From the NCBI GenBank assembly GCA_947652605.1, contig CANTFG010000234.1, positions 1-64,000 on the forward strand: 64,000 bases of DNA. Direction: 5' to 3'. This stretch comes from Elmis aenea (Eukaryota; Arthropoda; Insecta; Coleoptera; Elmidae). How positions within the stretch are numbered: the first letter of the stretch is position 1; each line of letters begins with the position of its first letter. The notes under the pieces are model-generated. The model was not told the DNA's origin. It saw only the letters and a program-made list of their open reading frames with translations, and ran no database searches. Position numbers and translations under genes: made by a program. Shown in pieces: positions 35,312-50,000 of the stretch.

Positions 35312-37240
35312 TTAGTTAATACATATGTTCCTTGTGCGACTATTTCTAAACAATTTTAATTATTGATTTGTATATCACAGGAACAGTTTATCCATCGCCT
35401 TTTTACATGAATACAATTGTTTTGCATATGTCTTTCAATGAGCTGGTTTTAATTTTTAATAATTTCCTAAAAATACCGTGCTTTAGTTAATACAAATGTT
35501 CCTTGAGCGACTATTTCTAAACAATTTTAATTATTGATTTGTATATCACAGGAACAGTTTATCCATCGCCTCTTTACAGGAATACAATTGTTTTGCATAT
35601 GTCTTTCAATGAGCTGGTTTTCATTTTTAATAATTTCCTAAAAATACCGTGCTTTAGTTAATACATATGTTCCTTGAGCGACTATTTCTAAACAATTTTA
35701 ATTATTGATTTGTATATCACAGGAACAGTTTATCCATCGCCTCTTTACAGGAATACAATTGTTTTGCATATGTCTTTCAATGAGCTGGTTTTAATTTTTA
35801 ATAATTTCCTAAAAATACCGTGCATTAGTTAATACATATGTTCCTTGAGCGACTATTTCTGAACAATTTTAATTATTGATTTGTATATCACAGGAACAGT
35901 TTATCCATCGCCTCTTTACATGAATACAATTGTTTTGCATATGTCTTTCAATGAGCTGGTTTTAATTTTTAATAATTTCCTAAAAATACCGTGCTTTAGT
36001 TAATACATATGTTCCTTGTGCGACTATTTCAAAACAATTTCAATTATTGATTTCTATATGACAGGAACAGTTTATCCATCGCCTCTTTACATGAATACAA
36101 TTGTTTTGCATATGTCTTTCAATGAGCTGGTATTAATTTTTAATAATTTCCTAAAAATACCGTGCTTTAGTTAATACATATGTTCCTATTTCGAAACAAT
36201 TTCAATTATTGATTTGTATATCACAGGAACAGTTTATCCATCGCCTCTTTACATGAATACAATTGTTTTGCATATGTCTTTCAATGAGCTGGTTTTAATT
36301 TTTAATAATTTCCTAAAAATACCGTGCTTTAGTTAATACATATGTTCCTTGAGCGACTATTTCTGAACAATTTTAATTATTGATTTGTATGTCACAGAAA
36401 CAGTTTATCCATCGCCTCTTTACAGGAATACAATTGTTTTGCATATGTCTTTCAATGAGCTGGTTTTAATTTTTAATAATTTCCTAAAAATACCGTGCTT
36501 TAGTTAATACATATGTTCCTTGAGCGACTATTTCTGAACAATTTTAATTATTGATTTGTATATCACAGGAACAGTTTATCCATCGCTTCTTTACATGAAT
36601 ACAATTGTTTTGCATATGTCTTTTAATGAGCTGGTTTTAATTTTTAATAATTTCCTAAAAATACCGTGCTTTAGTTAATACATATGTTTCTTAAGCGACT
36701 ATTTCTAAACAATTTTAATTATTGACTTGTATATCACAGGAACAGTTTATCCATCGCTTCTTTACATGAATACAATTGTTTTGCATATGTCTTTTAATGA
36801 GCTGGTTTTAATTTTTAATAATTTCCTAAAAATACCGTGCTTTAGTTAATACATATGTTCCTTGAGCGACTATTTCTAAAAAATTTTAATTATTGATTTG
36901 TATATCACAGGAACAGTTTATCCATCGCCTCTTTACATAAATACAATTGTTTTGCATATGTCTTTCAATGAGCTGGTTTTAATTTTTAATAATTTCCTAA
37001 AAATACCGTGCTTTAGTTAATACATATGTTCCTTGAGCGACTATTTCGAAACAATTTTAATTATTGATTTGTATATCACAGGAACAGTTTATCCATCGCC
37101 TCTTTACATGAATACAATTGTTTTGCATATGTCTTTCAATGAGCTGGTTTTAATTTTTAATAATTTCCTAAAAATACCGTGCTTTAGTTAATACATATGT
37201 TCCTTGAGCGACTATTTCTGAACAATTTTAATTATTGATT

Positions 37241-39634
37241 TGTATGTCACAGAAACAGTTTATCCATCGCCTCTTTACAGGAATACAATTGTTTTGCATA
37301 TGTCTTTCAATGAGCTGGTTTTAATTTTTAATAATTTCCTAAAAATACCGTGCTTTAGTTAATACATATGTTCCTTGAGCGACTATTTCTGAACAATTTT
37401 AATTATTGATTTGTATATCACAGAAACAGTTTATCCATCGCCTCTTTACAGGAATACAATTGTTTTGCATATGTCTTTCAATGAGCTGGTTTTAATTTTT
37501 AAAAATTTCCTAAAAATACCGTGCTTTAGTTAATACATATGTTCCTTGAGCGACTATTTCTGAACAATTTTAATTATTGATTTGTATATCACAGAAACAG
37601 TTTATCCATCGCCTCTTTACAGGAATACAATTGTTTTGCATATGTCTTTCAATGAGCTGGTTTTAATTTTTAATAATTTCCTAAAAATACCGTGCTTTAG
37701 TTAATACATATGTTCCTTGAGCGACTATTTCTGAACAATTTTAATTATTGATTTGTATATCACAGAAACAGTTTATCCATCGCCTCTTTACATGAATACA
37801 ATTGTTTTGCATATGTCTTTTAAAGAGCTGGTTTTAATTTTTACTAATTTCCTAAAAATACCGTGCTTTAGTTAATACATATGTTCCTTGTGCGACTATT
37901 TCGAAACAATTTCAATTATTGATTTGTATATGACAGGAGCAGTTTATCCATCGCCTCTTTACATGAATACAATTGTTTTGCATATGTCTTTCAATGAGCT
38001 GGTTTTAATTTTTAATAATTTCCTAAAAATACCGTGCTTTAGTTAATACATATGTTCCTTGTGCGACTATTTCGAAACAATTTCAATTATTGATTTGTAT
38101 ATGACAGGAACAGTTTATCCATCGCTTCTTTACATGAATAAAATGGTTTTGCATATGTCTTTCAATGAGCTGGTTTTATTTTTTAATAATTTCCTAAAAA
38201 TACCGTGCTTTAGTTAATACATATGTTCCTTGAGCGACTATTTCGAAACAATTTTAATTATTGATTTGTATATCACAGGAACAGTTTATCCACCGCCTCT
38301 TTACATGAATACAATTGTTTTGCATATGTCTTTCAATGAGCTGGTTTTAATTTTTAATAATTTCCTAAAAATACCGTGCTTTAGTTAATACATATGTTCC
38401 TTGAGCGACTATTTCTGAACAATTTTAATTATTGATTTGTATGTCACAGAAACAGTTTATCCATCGCCTCTTTACAGGAATACAATGGTTTTGCATATGT
38501 CTTTCAATGAGCTGGTTTTAATTTTTAATAATTTCCTAAAAATACCGTGCTTTAGTTAATACATATGTTCCTTGAGCGACTATTTCTGAACAATTTTAAT
38601 TATTGATTTGTATATCACAGAAACAGTTTATCCATCGCCTCTTTACAGGAATACAATTGTTTTGCATATGTCTTTCAATGAGCTGGTTTTAATTTTTAAA
38701 AATTTCCTAAAAATACCGTGCTTTAGTTAATACATATGTTCCTTGAGCGACTATTTCTGAACAATTTTAATTATTGATTTGTATATCACAGAAACAGTTT
38801 ATCCATCGCCTCTTTACAGGAATACAATTGTTTTGCATATGTCTTTCAATGAGCTGGTTTTAATTTTTAATAATTTCCTAAAAATACCGTGCTTTAGTTA
38901 ATACATATGTTCCTTGAGCGACTATTTCTGAACAATTTTAATTATTGATTTGTATATCACAGAAACAGTTTATCCATCGCCTCTTTACATGAATACAATT
39001 GTTTTGCATATGTCTTTTAAAGAGCTGGTTTTAATTTTTACTAATTTCCTAAAAATACCGTGCTTTAGTTAATACATATGTTCCTTGTGCGACTATTTCG
39101 AAACAATTTCAATTATTGATTTGTATATGACAGGAACAGTTTATCCATCGCTTTTTTACATGAATAAAATTGTTTTGCATATGTCTTTCAATGAGCTGGT
39201 TTTAATTTTTAATAATTTCCTAAAAATACCGTGCTTTAGTTAATACATATGTTCCTTGTGCGACTATTTCGAAACAATTTCAATTATTGATTTGTATATG
39301 ACAGGAACAGTTTATCCATCGCTTCTTTACATGAATAAAATTGTTTTGCATATGTCTTTCAATGAGCTGGTTTTATTTTTTAATAATTTCCTAAAAATAC
39401 CGTGCTTTAGTTAATACATATGTTCCTTGAGCGACTATTTCTAAACAATTTCAATTATTGATTTGTATATCACAGAAACAGTTTATCCATCGCCTCTTTA
39501 CATGAATACAATTGTTTTGCATATGTCTTTCAATAGGCTGGTATTAATTTTTAATAATTTCCTAAAAATACCGTGCTTTAGTTAATACATATGTTCCTTG
39601 TGCGACTATTTCGAAACAATTTCAATTATTGATT
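37241..39634 (-). repeat. Seven-monomer higher-order repeat, two copies
   Basis: The TGTATGTCAC variant at 37241 recurs at 38438, exactly 7 x 171 bp later. It is followed in both places by the same series: several TCTGAACAATT monomers with CACAGAAACAG, one with TTTTTAAAAATTTCC, then one with TTTTAAAGAGCTGG and TTTTTACTAATTTCC. The end coordinate is approximate. Confidence 0.7.
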
Positions 39635-39991
39635 TGTATATGACAGGAACAGTTTATCCATCGCCTCTTTACATGAATACAATTGTTTTGCATATGTCTT
39701 TCAATGAGCTGGTTTTAATTTTTAATAATTTCCTAAAAATACCGTGCTTTAGTTAATACATATGTTCCTTGAGCGACTATTTCTAAACAATTTTAATTAT
39801 TGATTTGTTTATCACAGGAACAGTTTATCCATCGCCTCTTTACAGGAATACATTGATTTTGCATATGTCTTTCAATGAGCTGGTTTTAATTTTTAATAAT
39901 TTCCTAATAATACCGTGCATTAGTTAATACATATGTTCCTTGTGCGACTATTTCTAAACAATTTTAATTATTGATTTGTATATCACAGGAA

Positions 39992-42900
39992 CAGTTTATC
40001 CATCTCCTTTTTACATGAATACAATTGTTTTGCATGTCTTTCAATGAGCTGGTTTTAATTTTTAATAATTTCCCAAAAATACCGTGCTTTAGTTAATACA
40101 TATGTTCCTTGAGCGACTATTTCTAAACAATTTTAATTATTGATTTGTATATCACAATAACAGTTTATTCATCGCTTCTTTACATGAATACAATTGTTTT
40201 GCATATGTCTTTTAATGAGCTGGTTTTTATTTTTAATAATTTCCTAAAAATACCGTGCTTTAGTTAATACATATGTTCCTTGAGCGACTATTTCTAAAAA
40301 ATTTTAATTATTGATTTGTATATCACAGGAACAGTTTATCCATCGCCTCTTTACATAAATACAATTGTTTTGCATATGTCTTTCAATGAGCTGGTTTTAA
40401 TTTTTACTAATTTCCTAAAAATACCGTGCTTTAGTTAATACATATGTTCCTTGAGCGACTATTTCGAAACAATTTTAATTATTGATTTGTATATCACAGG
40501 AACAGTTTATCCATCGCCTCTTTACATGAATAAAATGGTTTTGCATATGTCTTTCAATGAGCTGGTTTTAATTTTTAATAATTTCCTAAAAATACCGTGC
40601 TTTAGTTAATACATATGTTCCTTGAGCGACTATTTCGAAACAATTTTAATTATTGATTTGTATATCACAGGAACAGTTTATCCATCGCCTCTTTACATGA
40701 ATACAATTGTTTTGCATATGTCTTTCAATGAGCTGGTTTTAATTTTTAATAATTTCCTAAAAATACCGTGCTTTAGTTAATACATATGTTCCTTGAGCGA
40801 CTATTTCTGAACAATTTTAATTATTGATTTGTATGTCACAGAAACAGTTTATCCATCGCCTCTTTACAGGAATACAATTGTTTTGCATATGTCTTTCAAT
40901 GAGCTGGTTTTAATTTTTAATAATTTCCTAAAAATACCGTGCTTTAGTTAATACATATGTTCCTTGAGCGACTATTTCTGAACAATTTTAATTATTGATT
41001 TGTATATCACAGAAACAGTTTATCCATCGCCTCTTTACAGGAATACAATTGTTTTGCATATGTCTTTCAATGAGCTGGTTTTAATTTTTAATAATTTCCT
41101 AAAAATACCGTGCTTTAGTTAATACATATGTTCCTTGAGCGACTATTTCTGAACAATTTTAATTATTGATTTGTATATCACAGAAACAGTTTATCCATCG
41201 CCTTTTTACAGGAATACAATTGTTTTGCATATGTCTTTTAAAGAGCTGGTTTTAATTTTTACTAATTTCCTAAAAATACCGTGCTTTAGTTAATACATAT
41301 GTTCCTTGTGCGACTATTTCGAAACAATTTCAATTATTGATTTGTATATGACAGGAACAGTTTATCCATCGCCTTTTTACATGAATAAAATTGTTTTGCA
41401 TATGTCTTTCAATGAGCTGGTTTTAATTTTTAATAATTTCCTAAAAATACCGTGCTTTAGTTAATACATATGTTCCTTGAGCGACTATTTCTAAACAATT
41501 TTAATTATTGATTTGTATATCACAGAAACAGTTTATCCATCGCCTCTTTACATGAATACAATTGTTTTGCATATGTCTTTCAATAAGCTGGTATTAATTT
41601 TTAATAATTTCCTAAAAATACCGTGCTTTAGTTAATACATATGTTCCTTGTGCGACTATTTCGAAACAATTTCAATTATTGATTTGTATATGACAGGAAC
41701 AGTTTATCCATCGCCTCTTTACATGAATACAATTGTTTTGCATATGTCTTTCAATGAGCTGGTTTTAATTTTTAATAATTTCCTAAAAATACCGTGCTTT
41801 AGTTAATACATATGTTCCTTGAGCGACTATTTCTAAACAATTTTAATTATTGATTTGTATATCACAGAAACAGTTTATCCATCGCCTCTTTACATGAATA
41901 CAATTGTTTTGCATATGTCTTTCAATAAGCTGGTATTAGTTTTTAATAATTTCCTAAAAATACCGTGCATTAGTTAATACATATGTTCCTTGTGCGACTA
42001 TTTCTAAACAATTTTAATTATTGATTTGTATATCACAGGAACAGTTTATCCATCTCCTTTTTACATGAATACAATTGTTTTGCATGTCTTTCAATGAGCT
42101 GGTTTTAATTTTTAATAATTTCCCAAAAATACCGTGCTTTAGTTAATACATATGTTCCTTGAGCGACTATTTCTAAACAATTTTAATTATTGATTTGTAT
42201 ATCACAAGAACAGTTTATCCATCGCTTCTTTACATGAATACAATTGTTTTGCATATGTCTTTTAATGAGCTGGTTTTAATTTTTAATAATTTCCTAAAAA
42301 TACCGTGCTTTAGTTAATACATATGTTCCTTGAGCGACTATTTCTAAAAAATTTTAATTATTGATTTGTATATCACAGGAACAGTTTATCCATCGCCTCT
42401 TTACATAAATACAATTGTTTTGCATATGTCTTTCAATGAGCTGGTTTTAATTTTTACTAATTTCCTAAAAATACCGTGCTTTAGTTAATACATATGTTCC
42501 TTGAGCGACTATTTCGAAACAATTTTAATTATTGATTTGTATATCACAGGAACAGTTTATCCATCGCCTCTTTACATGAATAAAATGGTTTTGCATATGT
42601 CTTTCAATGAGCTGGTTTTAATTTTTAATAATTTCCTAAAAATACCGTGCTTTAGTTAATACATATGTTCCTTGAGCGACTATTTCGAAACAATTTTAAT
42701 TATTGATTTGTATATCACAGGAACAGTTTATCCATCGCCTCTTTACATGAATACAATTGTTTTGCATATGTCTTTCAATGAGCTGGTTTTAATTTTTAAT
42801 AATTTCCTAAAAATACCGTGCATTAGTTAATACATATGTTCCTTGAGCGACTATTTCTGAACAATTTTAATTATTGATTTGTATGTCACAGAAACAGTTT

Positions 42901-44090
42901 ATCCATCGCCTCCTTACAGGAATACAATTGTTTTGCATATGTCTTTCAATGAGCTGGTTTTAATTTTTAATAATTTCCTAAAAATACCGTGCTTTAGTTA
43001 ATACATATGTTCCTTGAGCGACTATTTCTGAACAATTTTAATTATTGATTTGTTTATCACAGAAACAGTTTATCCATCGCCTCTTTACAGGAATACAATT
43101 GTTTTGCATATGTCTTTCAATGAGCTGGTTTTAATTTTTAAAAATTTCCTAAAAATACCGTGCTTTAGTTAATACATATGTTCCTTGAGCGACTATTTCT
43201 GAACAATTTTAATTATTGATTTGTATATCACAGAAACAGTTTATCCATCGCCTCTTTACAGGAATACAATTGTTTTGCATATGTCTTTTAATGAGCTGGT
43301 TTTAATTTTTAATAATTTCCTAAAAATACCGTGCTTTAGTTAATACATATGTTCCTTGAGCGACTATTTCTGAACAATTTTAATTATTGATTTGTATATC
43401 ACAGAAACAGTTTATCCATCGCCTCTTTACATGAATACAATTGTTTTGCATATGTCTTTCAAAGAGCTGGTTTTAATTTTTACTAATTTCCTAAAAATAC
43501 CGTGCTTTAGTTAATACATATGTTCCTTGTGCGACTATTTCAAAACAATTTCAATTATTGATTTGTATATGACAGGAACAGTTTATCCATCGCCTTTTTA
43601 CATGAATAAAATTGTTTTGCATATGTCTTTCAATGAGCTGGTTTTAATTTTTAATAATTTCCTAAAAATACCGTGCTTTAGTTAATACATATGTTCCTTG
43701 TGCGACTATTTCGAAACAATTTCAATTATTGATTTGTATATGACAGGAACAGTTTATCCATCGCTTCTTTACATGAATACAATTGTTTTGCATATGTCTT
43801 TCAATGAGCTGGTTTTATTTTTTAATAATTTCCTAAAAATACCGTGCTTTAGTTAATACATATGTTCCTTGAGCGACTATTTCTAAACAATTTTAATTAT
43901 TGATTTGTATATCACAGAAACAGTTTATCCATCGCCTTTTTACATGAATACAATTGTTTTGCATATGTCTTTCAATGAGCTGGTATTAATTTTTAATGAT
44001 TTCCTAAAAATACCGTGCTTTAGTTAATACATATGTTCCTTGTGCGACTATTTCGAAACAATTTCAATTATTGATTTGTATATGACAGGA
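39992..44090 (-). repeat. 12-monomer block pair marked by a shared 2-bp deletion
   Basis: The CATCTCCTTTTT variant and the adjacent TTTTGCATGTC (a loss of two bases from GCATATGTC) occur together at about 40001-40040 and 42051-42090. The 2050-bp spacing equals 12 x 171 minus the 2 bp lost in the first copy. The following monomers also match in order (TTTTAATGAGC, CTAAAAAATTTT, TTACATAAATAC, then AATAAAATGG). A third copy of the 2-bp deletion lies at 60720 in a related monomer. The end coordinate is approximate. Confidence 0.7.
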
Positions 44091-46812
44091 ACAGTTTATC
44101 CATCGCCTCTTTACATGAATACAATTGTTTTGCATATGTCTTTCAATGAGCTGGTATTAATTTTTAATAATTTCCTAAAAATACCGTGCTTTAGTTAATA
44201 CATATGTTCCTTGAGCGACTATTTCTAAACAATTTTAATTATTGATTTGTATATCACAGGAACAGTTTATCCATCGCCTCTTTACAGGAATACATTGGTT
44301 TTGCATATGTCTTTCAATGAGCTGGTTTTAATTTTTAATAATTTCCTAAAAATACCGTGCATTAGTTAATACATATGTTCCTTGAGCGACTATTTCTGAA
44401 CAATTTTAATTATTGATTTGTATATCACAGGAACAGTTTATCCATCGCCTCTTTACATGAATACAATTGTTTTGCATATGTCTTTCAATGAGCTGGTTTT
44501 AATTTTTAATAATTTCCTAAAAATACCGTGCTTTAGTTAATACATATGTTCCTTGAGCGACTATTTCTAAACGATTTTAATTATTGATTTGTATATCACA
44601 GGAACAGTTTATCCATCGCCTATTAACATGAATACAATTGTTTTGCATATGTCTTTCAATGAGCTGGTTTTAATTTTTAATAATTTCCTAAAAATACCGT
44701 GCTTTAGTTAATACATATGTTCCTTGTGCGACTATTTCGAAACAATTTCAATTATTGATTTGTATATGACAGGAACAGTTTATCCATCGCTTCTTTACAT
44801 GAATACAATTGTTTTGCATATGTCTTTCAATGAGCTGGTTTTATTTTTTAATAATTTCCTAAAAATACCGTGCTTTAGTTAATACATATGTTCCTTGAGC
44901 GACTATTTCTAAACAATTTTAATTATTGATTTGTATATCACAGAAACAGTTTATCCATCGCCTCTTTACATAAATACAATTGTTTTGCATATGTCTTTCA
45001 ATGAGCTGGTATTAATTTTTAATAATTTCCTAAAAATACCGTGCTTTAGTTAATACATATGTTCCTTGTGCGACTATTTCGAAACAATTTCAATTATTGA
45101 TTTGTATATCACAGGAACAGTTTATCTATCGCCTCTTTACATGAATACAATTGTTTTGCATATGTCTTTCAATGAGCTGGTTTTAATTTTTAATAATTTC
45201 CTAAAAATACCGTGCTTTAGTTAATACATATGTTCCTTGAGCGACTATTTCTAAACAATTTTAATTATTGATTTGTATATCACAGGAACAGTTTATCCAT
45301 CGCCTCTTTACAGGAATACAATTGTTTTGCATATGTCTTTCAATGAGCTGGTTTTAATTTTTAATAATTTCCTAAAAATACCGTGCATTAGTTAATACAT
45401 ATGTTCCTTAAGCGACTATTTCTGAACAATTTTAATTATTGATTTGTATATCATAGGAACAGTTTATCCATCGCCTCTTTACATGAATACAATTGTTTTG
45501 CATATGTCTTTCAATGAGCTGGTTTTAATTTTTAATAATTTCCTAAAAATACCGTGCTTTAGTTAATACATATGTTCCTTGAGCGACTATTTCTAAACAA
45601 TTTTAATTATTGATTTGTATATCACAGGAACAGTTTATCCATCGCCTCTTTACATGAATACAATTGTTTTGCATATGTCTTTCAATGAGCTGGTTTTAAT
45701 TTTTAATAATTTCCTAAAAATACCGTGCTTTAGTTAATACATATGTTCCTTGAGCGACTATTTCTAAACAATTTTAATTATTGATTTGTATATCACAGGA
45801 ACAGTTTATCCATCGCCTCTTTACATGAATACAATTGTTTTGCATATGTCTTTCAATAAGCTGGTTTTAATTTTTAATAATTTCCTAAAAATACCGTGCT
45901 TTAGTTAATACATATGTTCCTTGTGCGACTATTTCGAAACAATTTCAATTATTGATTTGTATATGACAGGAACAGTTTATCCATCGCCTCTTTACATGAA
46001 TACAATTGTTTTGCATATGTCTTTCAATGAGCTGGTTTTAATTTTTAATAATTTCCTAAAAATACCGTGCTTTAGTTAATACATATGTTCCTTGAGCGAC
46101 TATTTCTAAACAATTTTAATTATTGATTTGTATATCACAGGAACAGTTTATCCATCGCCTTTTTACAGGAATACAATTGTTTTGCATATGTCTTTCAATG
46201 AGCTGGTTTTAATTTTTAATAATTTCCTAAAAATACCGTGCTTTAGTTAATACATATGTTCCTTGAGCGACTATTTCTAAACAATTTTAATTATTGATTT
46301 GTATATCACAGAAACAGTTTATCCATCGCCTCTTTACATGAATACAATTGTTTTGCATATGTCTTTCAATGAGCTGGTTTTAATTTTTAATAATTTCCTA
46401 AAAATACCGTGCTTTAGTTAATACATATGTTCCTTGAGCGACTATTTCTAAACAATTTTAATTATTGATTTGTATATCACAGGAACAGTTTATCCATCGC
46501 CTCTTTACATGAATACAATTGTTTTGCATATGTCTTTCAATAAGCTGGTTTTAATTTTTAATAATTTCCTAAAAATACCGTGCTTTAGTTAATACATATG
46601 TTCCTTGTGCGACTATTTCGAAACAATTTCAATTATTGATTTGTATATGACAGGAACAGTTTATCCATCGCCTCTTTACATGAATACAATTGTTTTGCAT
46701 ATGTCTTTCAATGAGCTGGTTTTAATTTTTAATAATTTTCTAAAAATACCGTGCTTTAGTTAATACATATGTTCCTTGAGCGACTATTTCTGAACAATTT
46801 TAATTATTGATT

Positions 46813-49800
46813 TGTATGTCACAGAAACAGTTTATCCATCGCCTCTTTACAGGAATACAATTGTTTTGCATATGTCTTTTAATGAGCTGGTTTTAATTTT
46901 TAATAATTTCTTAAAAATACCGTGCTTTAGTTAATACATATGTTCCTTGAGCGACTATTTCTGAACAATTTTAATTATTGATTTGTATATCACAGGAACA
47001 GTTTATCCATCGCTTCTTTACATGAATACAATTGTTTTGCATATGTCTTTTAATGAGCTGGTTTTAATTTTTAATAATTTCCTAAAAATACCGTGCTTTA
47101 GTTAATACATATGTTTCTTAAGCGACTATTTCTAAACAATTTTAATTATTGATTTGTATATGACAGGAACAGTTTATCCATCGCTTCTTTACATGAATAC
47201 AATTGTTTTGCATATGTCTTTTAATGAGCTGGTTTTAATTTTTAATAATTTCCTAAAAATACCGTGCTTTAGTTAATACATATGTTCCTTGAGCGACTAT
47301 TTCTAAAAAATTTTAAATATTGATTTGTATATCACAGGAACAGTTTATCCATCGCCTCTTTACATAAATACAATTGTTTTGCATATGTCTTTCAATGAGC
47401 TGGTTTTAATTTTTACTAATTTCCTAAAAATACCGTGCTTTAGTTAATACATATGTTCCTTGAGCGACTATTTCGAAACAATTTTAATTATTGATTTGTA
47501 TATCACAGGAACAGTTTATCCATCGCCTCTTTACATGAATACAATTGTTTTGCATATGTCTTTCAATGAGCTGGTTTTAATTTTTAATAATTTCCTAAAA
47601 ATACCGTGCATTAGTTAATACATATGTTCCTTGTGCGACTATTTCTAAACAATTTTAATTATTGATTTGTATATCACAGGAACAGTTTATCCATCGCCTT
47701 TTTACATGAATACAATTGTTTTGCATATGTCTTTCAATGAGCTGGTTTTAATTTTTAATAATTTCCTAAAAATACCGTGCTTTAGTTAATACATATGTTC
47801 CTTGAGCGACTATTTCTAAACAATTTTAATTATTGATTTGTATATCACAGGAACAGTTTATCCATCGCCTCTTTACATCAATACAATTGTTTTGCATATG
47901 TCTTTCAATGAGCTGGTTTTAATTTTTAATAATTTCCTAAAAATACCGTGCATTAGTTAATACATATGTTCCTTGTGCGACTATTTCTAAACAATTTTAA
48001 TTATTGATTTGTATATCACAGGAACAGTTTATCCATCGCCTCTTTACATGAATACAATTGTTTTGCATATGTCTTTCAATAAGCTGGTTTTAATTTTTAA
48101 TAATTTCCTAAAAATACCGTGCTTTAGTTAATACATATGTTCCTTGTGCGACTATTTCTAAACAATTTTAATTATTGATTTGTATATCACAGGAACAGTT
48201 TATCCATCGCCTCTTTACATGAATACAATTGTTTTGCATATGTCTTTCAATAAGCTGGTTTTAATTTTTAATAATTTCCTAAAAATACCGTGCTTTAGTT
48301 AATACATATGTTCCTTGTGCGACTATTTCGAAACAATTTCAATTATTGATTTGTATATGACAGGAACAGTTTATCCATCGCCTCTTTACATGAATACAAT
48401 TGTTTTGCATATGTCTTTCAATGAGCTGGTTTTAATTTTTAATAATTTCCTAAAAATACCGTGCTTTAGTTAATACATATGTTCCTTGAGCGACTATTTC
48501 TGAACAATTTTAATTATTGATTTGTATGTCACAGAAACAGTTTATCCATCGCCTCTTTACAGCAATACAATTGTTTTGCATATGTCTTTCAATGAGCTGG
48601 TTTTAATTTTTAATAATTTCCTAAAAATACCGTGCTTTAGTTAATACATATGTTCCTTGAGCGACTATTTCTGAACAATTTTAATTATTGATTTGTATAT
48701 CACAGGAACAGTTTATCCATCGCTTCTTTACATGAATACAATTGTTTTGCATATGTCTTTTAATGAGCTGGTTTTAATTTTTAATAATTTCCTAAAAATA
48801 CCGTGCTTTAGTTAATACATATGTTTCTTAAGCGACTATTTCTAAACAATTTTAATTATTGATTTGTATATGACAGGAACAGTTTATCCATCGCTTCTTT
48901 ACATGAATACAATTGTTTTGCATATGTCTTTTAATGAGCTGGTTTTAATTTTTAATAATTTCCTAAAAATACCGTGCTTTAGTTAATACATATGTTCCTT
49001 GAGCGACTATTTCTAAAAAATTTTAATTATTGATTTGTATATCACAGGAACAGTTTATCCATCGCCTCTTTACATAAATACAATTGTTTTGCATATGTCT
49101 TTCAATGAGCTGGTTTTAATTTTTACTAATTTCCTAAAAATACCGTGCTTTAGTTAATACATATGTTCCTTGAGCGACTATTTCGAAACAATTTTAATTA
49201 TTGATTTGTATATCACAGGAACAGTTTATCCATCGCCTCTTTACATGAATACAATTGTTTTGCATATGTCTTTCAATGAGCTGGTTTTAATTTTTAATAA
49301 TTTCCTAAAAATACCGTGCATTAGTTAATACATATGTTCCTTGTGCGACTATTTCTAAGCAATTTTAATTATTGATTTGTATATCACAGGAACAGTTTAT
49401 CCATCGCCTTTTTACATGAATACAATTGTTTTGCATATGTCTTTTAATGAGCTGGTTTTAATTTTTAATAATTTCCTAAAAATACCGTGCTTTAGTTAAT
49501 ACATATGTTCCTTGAGCGACTATTTCTAAACAATTTTAATTATTGATTTGTATATCACAGGAACAGTTTATCCATCGCTTCTTTACATGAATACAATTGT
49601 TTTGCATATGTCTTTTAATGAGCTGGTTTTAATTTTTAATAATTTCCTAAAAATACCGTGCTTTAGTTAATACATATGTTCCTTGAGCGACTATTTCTAA
49701 AAAATTTTAATTATTGATTTGTATATCACAGGAACAGTTTATCCATCGCCTCTTTACATCAATACAATTGTTTTGCATATGTCTTTCAATGAGCTGGTTT

Positions 49801-50000
49801 TAATTTTTACTAATTTCCTAAAAATACCGTGCTTTAGTTAATACATATGTTCCTTGAGCGACTATTTCGAAACAATTTTAATTATTGATTTGTATATCAC
49901 AGGAACAGTTTATCCATCGCCTCTTTACATGAATAAAATTGTTTTGCATATGTCTTTCAATGAGCTGGTTTTAATTTTTAATAATTTCCTAAAAATACCG
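46813..50000 (-). repeat. 10-monomer higher-order repeat, two copies
   Basis: The TGTATGTCAC monomer at 46813 recurs at 48523 (10 x 171 bp). Both are followed by the same run: the TTTCTTAAGCG monomer, the TGTATATGACAGG / TCGCTTC monomer, CTAAAAAATTTT, TTACATAAATAC with TTACTAATTTCC, and TTTCGAAACAATTTT. The end coordinate is approximate. Confidence 0.7.
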
